A stretch of 64,000 bases of DNA from Paenibacillus taiwanensis DSM 18679. Its GTDB lineage: Bacteria; Bacillota; Bacilli; Paenibacillales; Paenibacillaceae. The notes under the pieces are model-generated. The model was not told where the DNA came from, searched no databases, and was given only the letters and a program-made list of their open reading frames with translations. Numbering within the stretch: the first letter of the stretch is position 1; each line of letters opens with the position of its first letter. The position numbers and the translations under genes were made by a program. The stretch lies in contig NZ_KE384307.1 of assembly GCF_000425125.1 (NCBI RefSeq), forward strand, positions 408,508-472,507, read 5' to 3'. Below are positions 1-8,957 of this stretch, piece after piece.

Positions 1-1
1 G

Positions 2-376
2 ACGATAATTCAAGTGGATCAAGTGAAAGAACACATTACGATTAATGAAGATCCAGCAGACTTGGATGGCTTGAACTTCCTGGCAGGGAAGACGATGGAC
101 TTTGTGAACAAGAAGGCCTTTCAAGGAACGATGCTCGCCCATACAGACGGGCAGGTGCCGAACTTGATCGTGACGATCCCGGACATGACACCTTATTCCT
201 TTGGTTACCTGGTAACCTTCTTCGAGAAAGCTTGTGGTATCAGTGGATACTTGCTTGGCGTTAATCCGTTTGATCAGCCAGGTGTAGAAGCCTATAAGAA
301 GAATATGTTTGCATTGCTTGGCAAACCGGGCTATGAAGCAGAGAAAGCTGAGCTAGAATCACGATTAGCTGAATAA
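2..376 (+). CDS. pgi: Glucose-6-phosphate isomerase, C-terminal fragment
   Basis: This is the last roughly 125 residues of phosphoglucose isomerase, which interconverts glucose 6-phosphate and fructose 6-phosphate in the cytoplasm. The reading frame is open to the left edge, so the gene starts outside the window; the GTG at 14 is only an internal codon. The segment [16 protein letters not shown] followed by [20 protein letters not shown] and [20 protein letters not shown] is the typical C-terminal region of the family, where the conserved Gln and Lys near the active site lie. The fragment ends normally and is followed by its own hairpin terminator, so the gene appears intact at this end. The call is family-level knowledge applied to a clear match. 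Confidence 0.95.
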   Translation, partial: TIIQVDQVKEHITINEDPADLDGLNFLAGKTMDFVNKKAFQGTMLAHTDGQVPNLIVTIPDMTPYSFGYLVTFFEKACGISGYLLGVNPFDQPGVEAYKKNMFALLGKPGYEAEKAELESRLAE

Positions 377-452
377 ACTTATTCTGAACGTAGCCATACG
401 ACGGTTGAACCGGCATAAGCGCGTACAGCCTAGATATACATTCTGCCGATGG

Positions 453-485
453 AAGCAGTTCACCGAATATGGGGAACTGCTTTCT
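453..485 (+). terminator. Intrinsic terminator after pgi
   Basis: A nine-base stem AAGCAGTTC / GAACTGCTT with a 12-base loop is followed by a T-rich run. It sits between pgi and the next gene and separates the two transcription units. Confidence 0.75.
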
Positions 486-505
486 TGGCAATAAGTGGAT
501 GGTGA

Positions 506-1144
506 ATGTTGTTGTTGGAACGCTACAAGACGGTGCGACAATTTGGCAGCAAAGAGATTGTAATCAAAAAGTCGCGCTTTATCGGCTATGCCAAGCCGGT
601 AAAAACCGAAGCAGAAGCGCTTGAATTTATAGAAGAGATCAAGAAGAAGCATTGGAATGCCACTCATAACTGTTCGGCTTACATGATCGGAGAGCGTGAT
701 GAGATTCAGAAGGCATCCGATGATGGAGAACCGAGCGGGACGGCCGGCAAGCCTATTTTAGAAGTAATGAAGAATCAGGGCTTAAAGGATGTGGCAATCG
801 TCGTTACTCGTTACTTTGGCGGCATTATGCTCGGTGCAGGGGGACTTATTCGCGCTTACACGGATGGTGCCGTGGCTGCAATTGAGGGTGCAGAAGCAAT
901 CGTGAATGTGTTGCATCAGCAAGTGTTTGTCGAAGTCGATTATACATGGTTAGGCAAGCTAGAAAATGAACTTAGAAATAGAGATACACGGATGGGAGAT
1001 ACGACATTTACGGATAAAGTGACTTTGGTATGTTTACCGGTCGCGTCGCAAAGCGAGTCCTTTATGGCGTGGATGACTGACTTGACGCAAGGTCAAGCGG
1101 CTATCAGGAAGGGAGACCTTGTATATTATATTGAGGGACAATAA
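506..1144 (+). CDS. yvyE: YvyE/YigZ family protein (IMPACT/UPF0029)
   Basis: This 212-residue cytoplasmic protein belongs to the YigZ/YvyE family, bacterial relatives of the eukaryotic IMPACT protein. The hallmark stretch DDGEPSGTAGKPILEVM followed by VTRYFGGIMLGAGGLIRAY lies around residues 72-120. The N-terminal half is the UPF0029 fold; the C-terminal part matches the small DUF1949-type domain. Length is normal for the family. The biochemical role is not settled: it has been linked to translation-related functions, but no reaction is established. ATG 506 is chosen because the protein begins just ahead of the conserved ERYKTV and KKSRFIGYA segments, although the ribosome binding site is weak. 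The TetR gene follows 11 bases later, so the two are probably co-transcribed. Confidence 0.9.
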   Translation: MLLLERYKTVRQFGSKEIVIKKSRFIGYAKPVKTEAEALEFIEEIKKKHWNATHNCSAYMIGERDEIQKASDDGEPSGTAGKPILEVMKNQGLKDVAIVVTRYFGGIMLGAGGLIRAYTDGAVAAIEGAEAIVNVLHQQVFVEVDYTWLGKLENELRNRDTRMGDTTFTDKVTLVCLPVASQSESFMAWMTDLTQGQAAIRKGDLVYYIEGQ

Positions 1145-1155
1145 GGAGAACCGCC

Positions 1156-1761
1156 ATGCCAAGAAAAGCAGTAGATCAGGAGTTGTCGCGTGAGCGTATA
1201 TTAGAGGTAGCCAGACATCTTTTCGTAACAAAGGGGTATCGAGCTATTTCGATGCGCAGTATAGGTCAGCAGCTTGGGTACAGTCACGGTTCACTCTACT
1301 ATCATTTTAAAGATAAAGCAGAGCTCTTTTATGCGTTAGTTCAAGAAGATTTTAGACGTCTTGGTCGTTTGTTTGAGCGTGTTCTCAATCAAGCGCCAAA
1401 TGATGGCATGTCAAAGCTTGAACAGGTAATGCTTGAGTTTATGAGCTATGGGCTTAATCATCCTCATCATTATGAGATTATGTTTATGACACGGGATGAG
1501 GAATTGCTCGCATATGCTCGTACGGAGCAAAGTCGTTGCTTTGAGATGTTCTCTACAATTGTTCGTCAATCCCTAAGTTCGCATAGGTTGTCGGAGCATG
1601 ACCGACACAACATCCCACGAAGTTTGTTTTTAGCAATGCATGGATTTATTTCTTATTACATTCAAGATCAGGTCACTTTTGAAGATGTTAAGCCAGCCGC
1701 AACTGCACACGTTCGTTTCCTCTGTATGAAAGCGGTCGAAGAAGCAGCACAATCTGCATAA
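1156..1761 (+). CDS. TetR/AcrR family transcriptional regulator
   Basis: This 201-residue protein is a TetR-type DNA-binding regulator. The N-terminal helix-turn-helix covers about residues 10-55: an ILEVARHLFVTKGY helix, then SMRSIGQQLGYSHGSLYYHF, the canonical recognition segment. The C-terminal 130 residues form the usual ligand-binding/dimerisation domain and are too divergent to name a ligand. The start ATG is preceded by AAGGAGAA at good spacing. It sits 11 bases after yvyE, so both likely share a transcript. The target is unknown; the neighbouring LysM gene or its own promoter are possibilities, but nothing in the sequence proves either. Confidence 0.9.
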   Translation: MPRKAVDQELSRERILEVARHLFVTKGYRAISMRSIGQQLGYSHGSLYYHFKDKAELFYALVQEDFRRLGRLFERVLNQAPNDGMSKLEQVMLEFMSYGLNHPHHYEIMFMTRDEELLAYARTEQSRCFEMFSTIVRQSLSSHRLSEHDRHNIPRSLFLAMHGFISYYIQDQVTFEDVKPAATAHVRFLCMKAVEEAAQSA

Positions 1762-1996
1762 GGAACTTCTCCCGTGTTCCTTACAAATAGGCAATGGTAG
1801 CGTACACGTTTAGCTATCAGACCACATATGCTGGCATTAGCCCAGTGCAATTAGCGACACTAGAGCTGCACCGAATTGCGGATGATACAGCAGGTCATGT
1901 TGTATGCTCGTACTTTACTATGGTCAAAGTTTAGTGTGATACCGCAATGCTATTGTGAAGCGACTGGGTACAGCGTGAGTGGGGAGGACAGCTAAT

Positions 1997-2317
1997 ATGA
2001 TTGAATATGTAGTGCGACCAGGGGATTCCATATATACGATTGCCAGTCGTTATGGTGTTTCTCCAGCCTATTTGGCGCAGGTGAATGGTTTAACTTTAAA
2101 TGATATTGTGTACCCCGGACAGGTCGTTAGAGTACCTACAGGCAGTGCTATACCGATTCCGGTAAGTCCCGTTCCACCGTTTATTCCTGGCGGGGGGCAG
2201 CCTGTTCCACCTCCATTACCAGATGGTTTTTCTTTGGAACGAAGAGTGTCGGTACTGGAGCGACAAGTACATCAGCTTCAACGAGAAGTAGCTCAACTCA
2301 AAAGCCAACACGTGTGA
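1997..2317 (+). CDS. Small LysM-domain protein with proline linker and coiled coil
   Basis: The product is about 106 residues. One LysM domain occupies residues 3-47 (YVVRPGDSIYTIASRYGVSP ... VYPGQVVRVP), which in this family binds peptidoglycan or related glycans. A proline/glycine-rich linker (about 50-78) follows, then a C-terminal heptad segment (LERRVSVLERQVHQLQREV) that should form a coiled coil. There is no signal peptide or membrane segment. In spore formers, signal-less LysM proteins are often delivered to the forespore or spore coat; that is inference here. The frame is open to a GTG at 1979, but the GGGGAGG ribosome binding site lies at 1981-1987, so ATG 1997 is the start. Confidence 0.8.
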   Translation: MIEYVVRPGDSIYTIASRYGVSPAYLAQVNGLTLNDIVYPGQVVRVPTGSAIPIPVSPVPPFIPGGGQPVPPPLPDGFSLERRVSVLERQVHQLQREVAQLKSQHV

Positions 2318-2366
2318 CCCTTACACATGAAGAGACGTTGGCAGCCAGTCTTCTATATACAATATG

Positions 2367-2413
2367 AAGCATGTGTTTACGTACAGTTATTGTGCGTAAG
2401 CAGATGCTTTTTT
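2367..2413 (+). terminator. Intrinsic terminator after LysM gene
   Basis: Long stem AAGCAT...TTACG / CGTAAG...ATGCTT with a small internal asymmetry, followed by six Ts. It ends the LysM transcription unit. Confidence 0.8.
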
Positions 2414-2578
2414 GCTGTGCAGGAAGCCAAATCGTGTGACAGCAGTTCAGATCGTCACAGCGGCAAGTCGTTAATCTTGCAATAATGTAAGTTGAATGTA
2501 CATGCGATGTAGGTCAGAATTAAGGGAACAGCTTGCCCTATTTTAATATAGTAGGAGTGGGTCATAGGAGGAGCAGCC

Positions 2579-3280
2579 ATGCAGTATACACATAACTGGA
2601 AAAACATACTGCGTGGCATCCTAGCGGTCAGTTTCATGTTTGTACTGCTTGGCTGTGGGCGGCAGACAGAGGAGAAGCTGCTGGAAGTTAAGAGGCTTAT
2701 TGCGGACGTTCAAAAGGAACATAGTCTGGATAAAGCTCAGCTTAAACATGTAGTTGTGGAAGGCATGGAACAATATTTACATATTTCTATGGCACAAGAC
2801 CAGCTACATTTGTCTTATGGTTTAAGTAAGAATTTAAAGCCTTATGGACTGCTCGGTCAAACAGCAGACGATATGGTTACGATTATCGGCCGTGTAACAC
2901 CTCAAGCAGCAACAGTAGGGCAGGATGTAAACGGTATATTTGCTGAAATTGATTGCAGTACCAACAAAGTGTACGCGTTAGGTGTTATCCGAAAGGATAG
3001 TGTTAGGCATTACAGGTGGAAAAGTCCATCCCCCACCTTAGCAGACGCCTTAGCAGAGCAAAAGGCGCGTTTGTTTCTATTTAAGCATTTTAAGGTGAAG
3101 GACGAGTCTTTAGTGCGAATTAACCGCCGTGAGTGGATAAGAGGACGCTTTATGTTTTGGGACAAGGCGACTAATACGAGCTATGTAGTTGCCATTGATG
3201 AGGCGAACCGCATTACGGGTTTTCATCGTATGGCGGATGATTCACATGCAATCCTGATTGGCCAAGCCCCCTTTCTATAA
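2579..3280 (+). CDS. Hypothetical lipoprotein
   Basis: This is a 233-residue protein with a lipoprotein signal peptide: a basic N-terminus, a hydrophobic core at about residues 11-25 and the lipobox LLGC, so Cys-26 should be lipidated and the protein anchored on the outer face of the membrane. I do not recognise the mature domain. It is mixed alpha/beta in character, with no cysteines in obvious pairs beyond one at the DCSTN segment and no catalytic motif. The start ATG follows AGGAGGAGC at ideal spacing. It stands alone between a terminator upstream and a hairpin downstream, so it is a monocistronic unit. The function is unknown. Confidence 0.8.
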   Translation: MQYTHNWKNILRGILAVSFMFVLLGCGRQTEEKLLEVKRLIADVQKEHSLDKAQLKHVVVEGMEQYLHISMAQDQLHLSYGLSKNLKPYGLLGQTADDMVTIIGRVTPQAATVGQDVNGIFAEIDCSTNKVYALGVIRKDSVRHYRWKSPSPTLADALAEQKARLFLFKHFKVKDESLVRINRREWIRGRFMFWDKATNTSYVVAIDEANRITGFHRMADDSHAILIGQAPFL

Positions 3281-3294
3281 TACATGAACACATG

Positions 3295-3328
3295 AAATGC
3301 ACCTGTCTTTGGCAGGTGCATTTATATT
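3295..3328. terminator. Bidirectional terminator
   Basis: Perfect 11-base stem AAATGCACCTG / CAGGTGCATTT with a seven-base loop, T-rich on the plus side and A-rich on the minus side. It lies between the convergent lipoprotein gene and yjbQ and can serve both. Confidence 0.85.
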
Positions 3329-3343
3329 TTTAACTGTGTCTAG

Positions 3344-3754
3344 CTAGTTGATTGCATCAGGGATTAAACGAACGATACATTGTCGTTCACGAGGTCCGTC
3401 AAATTCGCAGAAGTAGATGCCTTGCCAAGTTCCGAGCAGCAGCTCGCCCTCGTGGATGATAATAGTTTGGGAGCTGCCTACCGTGATGGCTTTTAAGTGT
3501 GCGGCAGAATTACCTTCAGCGTGCCTGTACTTCGCGTGTTTCCAAGGGTAGCATTCGTCAAGTCGCATCAGAACGTCGTGTTTAACGTCAGGATCTGCAT
3601 TTTCATTAATCGTAATGCCTGCTGTTGTATGTGGGCAGTACACTATAGCTATACCGCTAACCATACCTGCGCTGCGCACAATGGTCGATATTTGCTTTGT
3701 TAATTCGATCATATCATCTCGCTGTAAAGTGCGAAGCTTTATCGTATGAAGCAT
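3344..3754 (-). CDS. yjbQ: YjbQ/UPF0047 family protein
   Basis: The product is a 136-residue single-domain protein of the YjbQ (UPF0047) family, usually annotated as secondary thiamine-phosphate synthase because members can show that weak activity. The physiological reaction is not established. Family markers are the [16 protein letters not shown] segment, [12 protein letters not shown] and [16 protein letters not shown], which provide conserved His and Glu/Asp residues for a metal-binding pocket. The frame stays open upstream by 30 codons, but a strong AGGAGGGAGGGG site sits directly before ATG 3754 and the family normally begins with this short beta strand, so the shorter start is used. It is divergent from the sulfate transporter operon. 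Confidence 0.88.
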   Translation of the reverse strand: MLHTIKLRTLQRDDMIELTKQISTIVRSAGMVSGIAIVYCPHTTAGITINENADPDVKHDVLMRLDECYPWKHAKYRHAEGNSAAHLKAITVGSSQTIIIHEGELLLGTWQGIYFCEFDGPRERQCIVRLIPDAIN

Positions 3755-3886
3755 GTTGATTCCCCTCCCTCCTATGTTAGACGTGTCATTAAATGCAAAG
3801 TTGCTCTTATAGCCAGCATGACATATACGGGTGAAAGAACCCATAATAAGGATGTCGGATAACGTACAGAACGTTAAATTAAAGTA

Positions 3887-3915
3887 TTGACGGACGTACT
3901 AACATTTGGTAAAGT
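3887..3915 (+). promoter_or_regulatory. Promoter of sulfate transport operon
   Basis: TTGACG and TAAAGT hexamers are separated by exactly 17 bases, about 80 bases before cysT. An AT-rich stretch follows. A repressor site for a cysteine-responsive regulator would be expected here, but I cannot point to one with confidence. Confidence 0.6.
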
Positions 3916-3995
3916 ATTTTAAAATAAACACCAAGTAAACAAGTAGGAATTATTAAAATTTATTTGGCAGAGAGTACAAGGATGGGGGAGTTGTC

Positions 3996-4811
3996 TTGAA
4001 CGCGGTATTGCATCATAAAGGGGTGCTATGGGGATTTAGAACGACGCTGCTCTTGTATATGTTGTTGCTAATCATTTTACCGATCGCAGGCATATATGTT
4101 CAGTCCTTGTCTGGAGGGCTAGGCGTCTTGGTAGAGAGTCTAACGGAGCCGCTTGCATGGCAGTCCGTCTGGTTGACTATCCGTTTGGCTTTCATGGCTG
4201 CCGTTATTAACGTTGCAGTTGGAACCGTATCCGCCTGGGTATTGCACCGTTATTCATTTCCTGGTCGAACTTTACTTAACAGTCTCGTGGATTTACCGTT
4301 TGCGCTGCCTACAGCGGTAGGCGGATTAATGATATTACTTCTTCTGGGTCCGAACAGTTGGGTGGGGCAACTGGCTGACTCAATGGGCCTGCGAATTGTA
4401 TTTGCAGAGCCTGCGATTGTTGTTGCCATGGTGTTTGTGACGTTCCCATTTGTCATCCGTGCCGTACAGCCGCTTCTCGAAGAAGCTGATCGATCGCAAG
4501 AAGAAGCTGCCCACACGCTAGGGGCCTCGAAATGGAGAACCTTCTTTCAAGTTCTACTTCCTCAGATGAGGCCTGGCATTATCAGTGGCGGCATGCTCGC
4601 CTTTTCTCGGGCGCTTGCTGAATTTGGAGCCGTTGTGCTGGTGGCTGGCAACATTCCGGGCAAGACATTAATCGCTTCAGTCTACATTTTTGGAGAAATC
4701 GAGAGCGATAATCCACAAGGAGCCGCCGCAGTTTCTGTAATCCTTCTAACTTTGTCTTTCCTTATTTTGTGGCTAATTAATACGCTGCAAGCTCGGGAGG
4801 GAAGATCATGA
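3996..4811 (+). CDS. cysT: Sulfate/thiosulfate ABC transporter permease CysT (CysU)
   Basis: This is a 271-residue inner-membrane permease with about six hydrophobic segments. It carries the ABC-permease EAA loop (EEAAHTLGASKWRTFFQVLLP, residues about 170-190) that docks on the ATPase. The LVDLPFALPTAVGGLMI and FSRALAEFGAVVLVAGNIPG segments are typical of CysT/CysU. It pairs with CysW to form the channel for sulfate and thiosulfate uptake. The start is TTG 3996, chosen because GGGGGAG lies five bases upstream and no better codon is near. It overlaps cysW by four bases (ATGA), a sign of translational coupling. Confidence 0.93.
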   Translation: MNAVLHHKGVLWGFRTTLLLYMLLLIILPIAGIYVQSLSGGLGVLVESLTEPLAWQSVWLTIRLAFMAAVINVAVGTVSAWVLHRYSFPGRTLLNSLVDLPFALPTAVGGLMILLLLGPNSWVGQLADSMGLRIVFAEPAIVVAMVFVTFPFVIRAVQPLLEEADRSQEEAAHTLGASKWRTFFQVLLPQMRPGIISGGMLAFSRALAEFGAVVLVAGNIPGKTLIASVYIFGEIESDNPQGAAAVSVILLTLSFLILWLINTLQAREGRS

Positions 4812-5647
4812 CATCACGACCACCCCGCATTTCTCGTACAGGTAAGTCCCTAATTGGATTTACGTATATGCTATTTATTGTCCTTTTACTTGTTCCGTTG
4901 TTGCAGATTGTATTTGGTGCCGGTAAGCAGGGGATGGGCTCCTTTACACAATCCTTGCTTCGCCCAGAGGCACTGCATGCCATGTGGATGACCTTCAGTG
5001 TTGTTGTTGTGGTGACGTTGCTTAATACCTTCTTTGGAATTTTAACGGCAATCGTTATTGTCCGCGGGGATTGGCTTGGCAGACGTGTGCGTCAATTGAT
5101 GAATAGCATCATTGATTTACCATTCGCTGTTTCGCCAGTCATAGGCGGTTTTATGATTGTGCTGTTGCTTGGTCCGCATACGGTGTTGGGTGCTTTTCTT
5201 GCGAAAGTTGGTATGCCGGTCGTATATGCTTTTCCGGGCATGGTTCTAGCTACGTTATTTGTTACTTTTCCGCTTATGGTGCGTGAAGTAGTACCGGTGT
5301 TACAGGAAATTGGAACACAGCAGGAAGAGGCGGCATCCTTGTTGGGTGCTTATAGCTGGACGACGTTTTGGAAAGTGACCTGGCCCTCTATTCGCTGGGG
5401 TGTCACTTATGGTGTAGTCTTAACGATTGCGCGCTCTCTAGGTGAATTTGGTGCGGTCCTAGTTGTGTCAGGCAACATTATTAATAAGACGCAGACGATG
5501 ACTACACTCGTGTATCAAGACGTTGATAATTTTAATATTGCTGCGGCGAACAGTGTGTCACTTGTACTTGCGGTTGGCTCTGTTACACTTTTGCTGCTAA
5601 TGGAGTGGGCCAAAAAAAGAAAAGGGGTGCAGGCAGATGCACATTGA
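4808..5647 (+). CDS. cysW: Sulfate/thiosulfate ABC transporter permease CysW
   Basis: This 279-residue permease is the partner of CysT. It has about six membrane segments, the conserved SIIDLPFAVSPVIGGFMIVL stretch and an EAA loop (QQEEAASLLGAYSWTTFWKV). The C-terminal RSLGEFGAVLVVSGNI and TLVYQDVDNFN segments match CysW rather than ModB. Start ATG 4808 overlaps the cysT stop by four bases and follows GGGAGGG. The gene overlaps the next one, cysA, by 11 bases, so all three are translated from one mRNA. Confidence 0.93.
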   Translation: MTSRPPRISRTGKSLIGFTYMLFIVLLLVPLLQIVFGAGKQGMGSFTQSLLRPEALHAMWMTFSVVVVVTLLNTFFGILTAIVIVRGDWLGRRVRQLMNSIIDLPFAVSPVIGGFMIVLLLGPHTVLGAFLAKVGMPVVYAFPGMVLATLFVTFPLMVREVVPVLQEIGTQQEEAASLLGAYSWTTFWKVTWPSIRWGVTYGVVLTIARSLGEFGAVLVVSGNIINKTQTMTTLVYQDVDNFNIAAANSVSLVLAVGSVTLLLLMEWAKKRKGVQADAH

Positions 5648-6701
5648 GGTCAGAGATTTAAACAAATGGTTTGGTCAATATCATGCTGTCCGCAATGTGA
5701 ATTTTTCGATTGAACCGGGTCAGCTTATTGGCTTGCTTGGTCCGAGCGGTGGCGGCAAAACGTCTGTCCTGCGGATGCTGGCTGGATTGGAACGGCCAGA
5801 CAGTGGAGAGATTCGTTTCTACGATAAGGTTGTAAACGATGTTCCCCCTCAGGAGCGCGGGATTGGATTTGTGTTTCAACATTATGCCTTGTTTAAGCAC
5901 ATGACTGTGTTTGATAATATCGCATTTGGCTTAACGATTCAGAAGTGGCCAAAAGATCGAATTCGTGCCAGAGTGGCCGAATTGTTGGAGCTTACAGGTT
6001 TAAGCGGGATTGAGAAGCGCTACCCACATCAATTGTCAGGCGGTCAGCGTCAGAGGGTAGCTTTTGCGCGGGCGTTAGCGCCTGAACCGCAGCTGCTGCT
6101 GTTAGATGAGCCATTTGCAGCCATTGATGCAAAGATTCGTAAAGAGCTGCGGAGCTGGCTGAAATCACTGATTGATCGTGTCGGTATTACGTCCATATTT
6201 GTCACGCATGATCAAGATGAGGCAATCGAGGTAGCTGACGAGATTATGATTATTCAGCAAGGCTCCGTTGAACAGAAGGGAACACCTTGGGATATATACA
6301 AGACACCACAAACTCCGTTTGTAGCTGAATTTATCGGGGAATCTACGATCTTAACTAATGTGCACACGTTAAAAGGGTTTGATTCCACCTCCGCTTGGCC
6401 CAATAGCAAAGCGCTTATACGCCCAGAGTATATTGAAGTGGGCAGAGTTGGCGAGCTGCGGCTAGCATCTGCAAGTGAGCGTGGCATTGTGAAGGCGTTA
6501 CATTTTCGAGGAAGTGAGTGGTTAGTGGAGGTAGCAGTAGGAGAACTGACGCTCAAGACTTACCGCACGCTGGAAAATCCGGTACTACAGATTGGTGAAG
6601 AGGTGCAGGTGCTTGTGCATCGTATATATTTATTTAATGAGGATGACCACTGGGTGATGGAGAATCCATTAAAAGAAGATCCTATGCCTGTTCACATTTA
6701 A
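5637..6701 (+). CDS. cysA: Sulfate/thiosulfate ABC transporter ATP-binding protein CysA
   Basis: This 354-residue cytoplasmic ATPase powers sulfate/thiosulfate import. Walker A is GPSGGGKTS (about residues 36-44), the Q-loop lies in FVFQHYALFKHM, the signature is LSGGQRQR, Walker B is LLLLDEPF, and the switch His is in FVTHDQDEA. The last 110 residues form a TOBE-like regulatory domain (RPEYIEVGR ... VQVLVHRIYLF). The FKHMTVFDNIAFGL segment is characteristic of CysA. It overlaps cysW and is followed 17 bases later by the binding-protein gene. Confidence 0.95.
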   Translation: MHIEVRDLNKWFGQYHAVRNVNFSIEPGQLIGLLGPSGGGKTSVLRMLAGLERPDSGEIRFYDKVVNDVPPQERGIGFVFQHYALFKHMTVFDNIAFGLTIQKWPKDRIRARVAELLELTGLSGIEKRYPHQLSGGQRQRVAFARALAPEPQLLLLDEPFAAIDAKIRKELRSWLKSLIDRVGITSIFVTHDQDEAIEVADEIMIIQQGSVEQKGTPWDIYKTPQTPFVAEFIGESTILTNVHTLKGFDSTSAWPNSKALIRPEYIEVGRVGELRLASASERGIVKALHFRGSEWLVEVAVGELTLKTYRTLENPVLQIGEEVQVLVHRIYLFNEDDHWVMENPLKEDPMPVHI

Positions 6702-6718
6702 CGGAAGGAGAATGCTTC

Positions 6719-7816
6719 ATGATACGTCCGTATACTCAGAAGCCGAGGTATAAATCGGTAAGTATGCTACTGCTTCTGCTTATGTTTACTACGGTCAGCC
6801 TCACTGGCTGTGTACAGCAAGAAGCATCCCCGCGTGCGAGTCTGCCTGCCAAGGAGAGCAAGAAGAAGGATTCCGTTACGTTAGTGATCGGAGCTTATTC
6901 CGTTGCAAAGGATGCGTTGCAGCTTATTATTCCAGCCTTTCAGCAAGAGTGGAAGCAGCAGACGGGGCAGAGCGTCGAAGTACAGCAATCGTACGAGGCT
7001 TCTGGCACGCAAGCGCGTTCAATTGCAGGGGGCATGGAGGCAGACGTTGCTTTGTTTGCCATGTCAGGGGACGTAGATAAGCTTGTTAAGGCTAAGTTAG
7101 TATCCCCACAATGGCAGGAGCAAGATCGTTATGGCGGCATGGTAACGAACTCAATCGTTGTGATTGGAACTCGCGAGCATAATCCGCATCAAATAAAGGA
7201 CTGGACAGATCTTACACGCGCAGATGTTGATGTGTTATATCCTAATCCGAAGACTTCGGGTGGTGCGCAGTGGGATATTAATGCAATCTATGGCTCAGGT
7301 TTGCAATTAGCCAAAAAGCAGGGTGTAGATGCATCAGATGCGCCTGCGTATGCTAAAAAGCTACTGGCTGATATTCACAGCCGTGTCATCTCAATGGATA
7401 AAAGCGGCCGTGCCTCTATGGCAGCATTCGAGTACGGGGTAGGAGATGCGATCGTTACCTATGAAAATGAATTGCTCGCTCGCCAGAAACAAGGCATACA
7501 CTATGAAATCGTCGTGCCGAAGCATACGATTCGCATTGATAATCCAATTGTGGTGGTCGATCACTATGCAGATAAGCATGGGACACGTGAAGTGGCAGAA
7601 GCATTTGTTGCTTTTGCCAGAAGCGAGAAGGCACAGCAAATTTGGGTGGAAGCGGGCTTTCGTGCCGTCAACGAGCAGGTAGCCAAAGCCCATGCCGGAC
7701 AACTCGTTAATCCTGAAGAGTTATTTACGATTGAGGATATGGGCGGCTGGGAACATGTTCGAGAGACGTTGTACAGTAAACGAGGAATATGGTATCAAGT
7801 GCTGGCAGGCTTGTAG
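6719..7816 (+). CDS. sbp: Sulfate-binding lipoprotein
   Basis: This 365-residue substrate-binding protein has a lipoprotein signal: hydrophobic core at about residues 15-30 and lipobox LTGC, so it is anchored outside the membrane. After a Lys/Ser linker it carries the sulfate-binding fold: QSYEASGTQARSIAGG, VIGTREHNPHQIKDWTDL and YPNPKTSGGAQWDINAIYG, the last two being specific to sulfate/thiosulfate-binding proteins rather than molybdate ones. It comes last in the operon, whereas many genomes place sbp first. A strong GGAAGGAG precedes ATG 6719, and a terminator follows the gene. Confidence 0.93.
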   Translation: MIRPYTQKPRYKSVSMLLLLLMFTTVSLTGCVQQEASPRASLPAKESKKKDSVTLVIGAYSVAKDALQLIIPAFQQEWKQQTGQSVEVQQSYEASGTQARSIAGGMEADVALFAMSGDVDKLVKAKLVSPQWQEQDRYGGMVTNSIVVIGTREHNPHQIKDWTDLTRADVDVLYPNPKTSGGAQWDINAIYGSGLQLAKKQGVDASDAPAYAKKLLADIHSRVISMDKSGRASMAAFEYGVGDAIVTYENELLARQKQGIHYEIVVPKHTIRIDNPIVVVDHYADKHGTREVAEAFVAFARSEKAQQIWVEAGFRAVNEQVAKAHAGQLVNPEELFTIEDMGGWEHVRETLYSKRGIWYQVLAGL

Positions 7817-7861
7817 TTCGGCGTGGCTTGTCCCGTTAGGCTCGACTTATAACATGTAACA

Positions 7862-7891
7862 GAGCATCTTCGATTAGGAGGATGCTTTTTT
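7862..7891 (+). terminator. Intrinsic terminator of cys operon
   Basis: Stem GCATCTTC / GAGGATGC (one G-U pair) followed by six Ts, 45 bases after sbp. Confidence 0.85.
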
Positions 7892-8045
7892 GATGCTTGA
7901 ATATAAAATGAATAACACGTTGGCATCGTTGTAGGCTAGGAGCGTAGAGTGTGGTGGCGAGTGAGGTAAGGAATATTTCAGATTATCTTCGGGAAATAAA
8001 CGAAACCTCACTCTGGTTGCTGACAGTCAATTTGCTTCTATTTCA

Positions 8046-8780
8046 TCACACGATATCAGATTTGAGCAACGGAATATCAGTCGTTATTCTTCTAATACCA
8101 AGAGCATATAACTGCTTGGCAATTTCTAAGGAGCGCACCGTCCATACCGCAAGATCAAGTTCTAATTCAACCGCTTCTTTAACGAGTTTAGGATTGCCAA
8201 GCACCAGTTCAAATTGCAGGCAGCAAGCAGCGTGGCCAAGTCCTTTCAATGATTCCAATGCTATCTCGTTGTCTGTCAAAAAGCCAAGCTCAATAGTCGG
8301 GTGCAGCTTGCGTATAAGCATCAAATTGTTAGGATGGAATGAGATGATGATCGTCTGCTCGATTAGATTATATATATTTAGCATTTGCAGTAGAGCGCGT
8401 CCTTCTTCCTCAGTAATCGATTCCTTGAGCTCAAGTTGAAGTCCGGCCTGACGCTCAGCACAAAGCTCTAAAGCTTCTTCTAGCAGTGGAACTTTACAAC
8501 CCGCAAATTCAGGCTTGAACTTGATGCCAGCGTCCGCCTCCCAGATTTCAGCGATCGTTAAGTCCCGAATGCGGCCAGTGCCTGTTGTTGTACGATTCAA
8601 TGTATCATCGTGTATGATGACCGGAATACCTTCCTTTGAATGATGAATATCTAATTCAATGCTGTCAGCGCCCAAATCTAATGATCGGCGGAACGCCTCC
8701 ATTGTATTTTCTGGAAAGATTGCGGCATAGCCTCGATGTGCCACAATTTCCAGGTTAGTCTTATCCAATTGGCCTTTCAT
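8046..8780 (-). CDS. Glycerophosphodiester phosphodiesterase
   Basis: This 244-residue cytoplasmic enzyme of the GDPD family hydrolyses glycerophosphodiesters, products of phospholipid turnover, to glycerol 3-phosphate and an alcohol. Catalytic elements are visible: HRG at residues 15-17, PENT at 23-26, ELD at 42-44 (metal ligands) and the second catalytic His in IIHDD (57). The remainder fits a compact TIM barrel ending in ALGIRRITTDIPLLK. There is no signal peptide, so it is the intracellular UgpQ type rather than the secreted GlpQ type. ATG 8780 is preceded by AAGGAGGAC. It is divergent from the PhnP-like gene and stands alone. Confidence 0.92.
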   Translation of the reverse strand: MKGQLDKTNLEIVAHRGYAAIFPENTMEAFRRSLDLGADSIELDIHHSKEGIPVIIHDDTLNRTTTGTGRIRDLTIAEIWEADAGIKFKPEFAGCKVPLLEEALELCAERQAGLQLELKESITEEEGRALLQMLNIYNLIEQTIIISFHPNNLMLIRKLHPTIELGFLTDNEIALESLKGLGHAACCLQFELVLGNPKLVKEAVELELDLAVWTVRSLEIAKQLYALGIRRITTDIPLLKSDIV

Positions 8781-8957
8781 ATTCGAGTCCTCCTTAATAA
8801 AAGTGGGTTTTAGTCATATTTTACGCTCATATCAGCGGATTCACATAACAAAAACTCACATCTTGCAGCTGAAACCGATTATACTGAAAAAGAAAAACAT
8901 CGTAAATGAACAAGTATGTAATGTTCTTGTAAAGATTAGCAGGGAGAGAGACCATTT

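Noticed and set aside
1794-1934. A 46-codon ORF after the TetR gene
   Set aside because: No ribosome binding site and no motif; the region between TetR and LysM is more likely untranslated.
7951-8010. GAGTGAGGT / ACCTCACTC inverted repeat between sbp and the phosphodiesterase gene
   Set aside because: The 35-base loop and absence of a T run make it a weak structure with no clear role.
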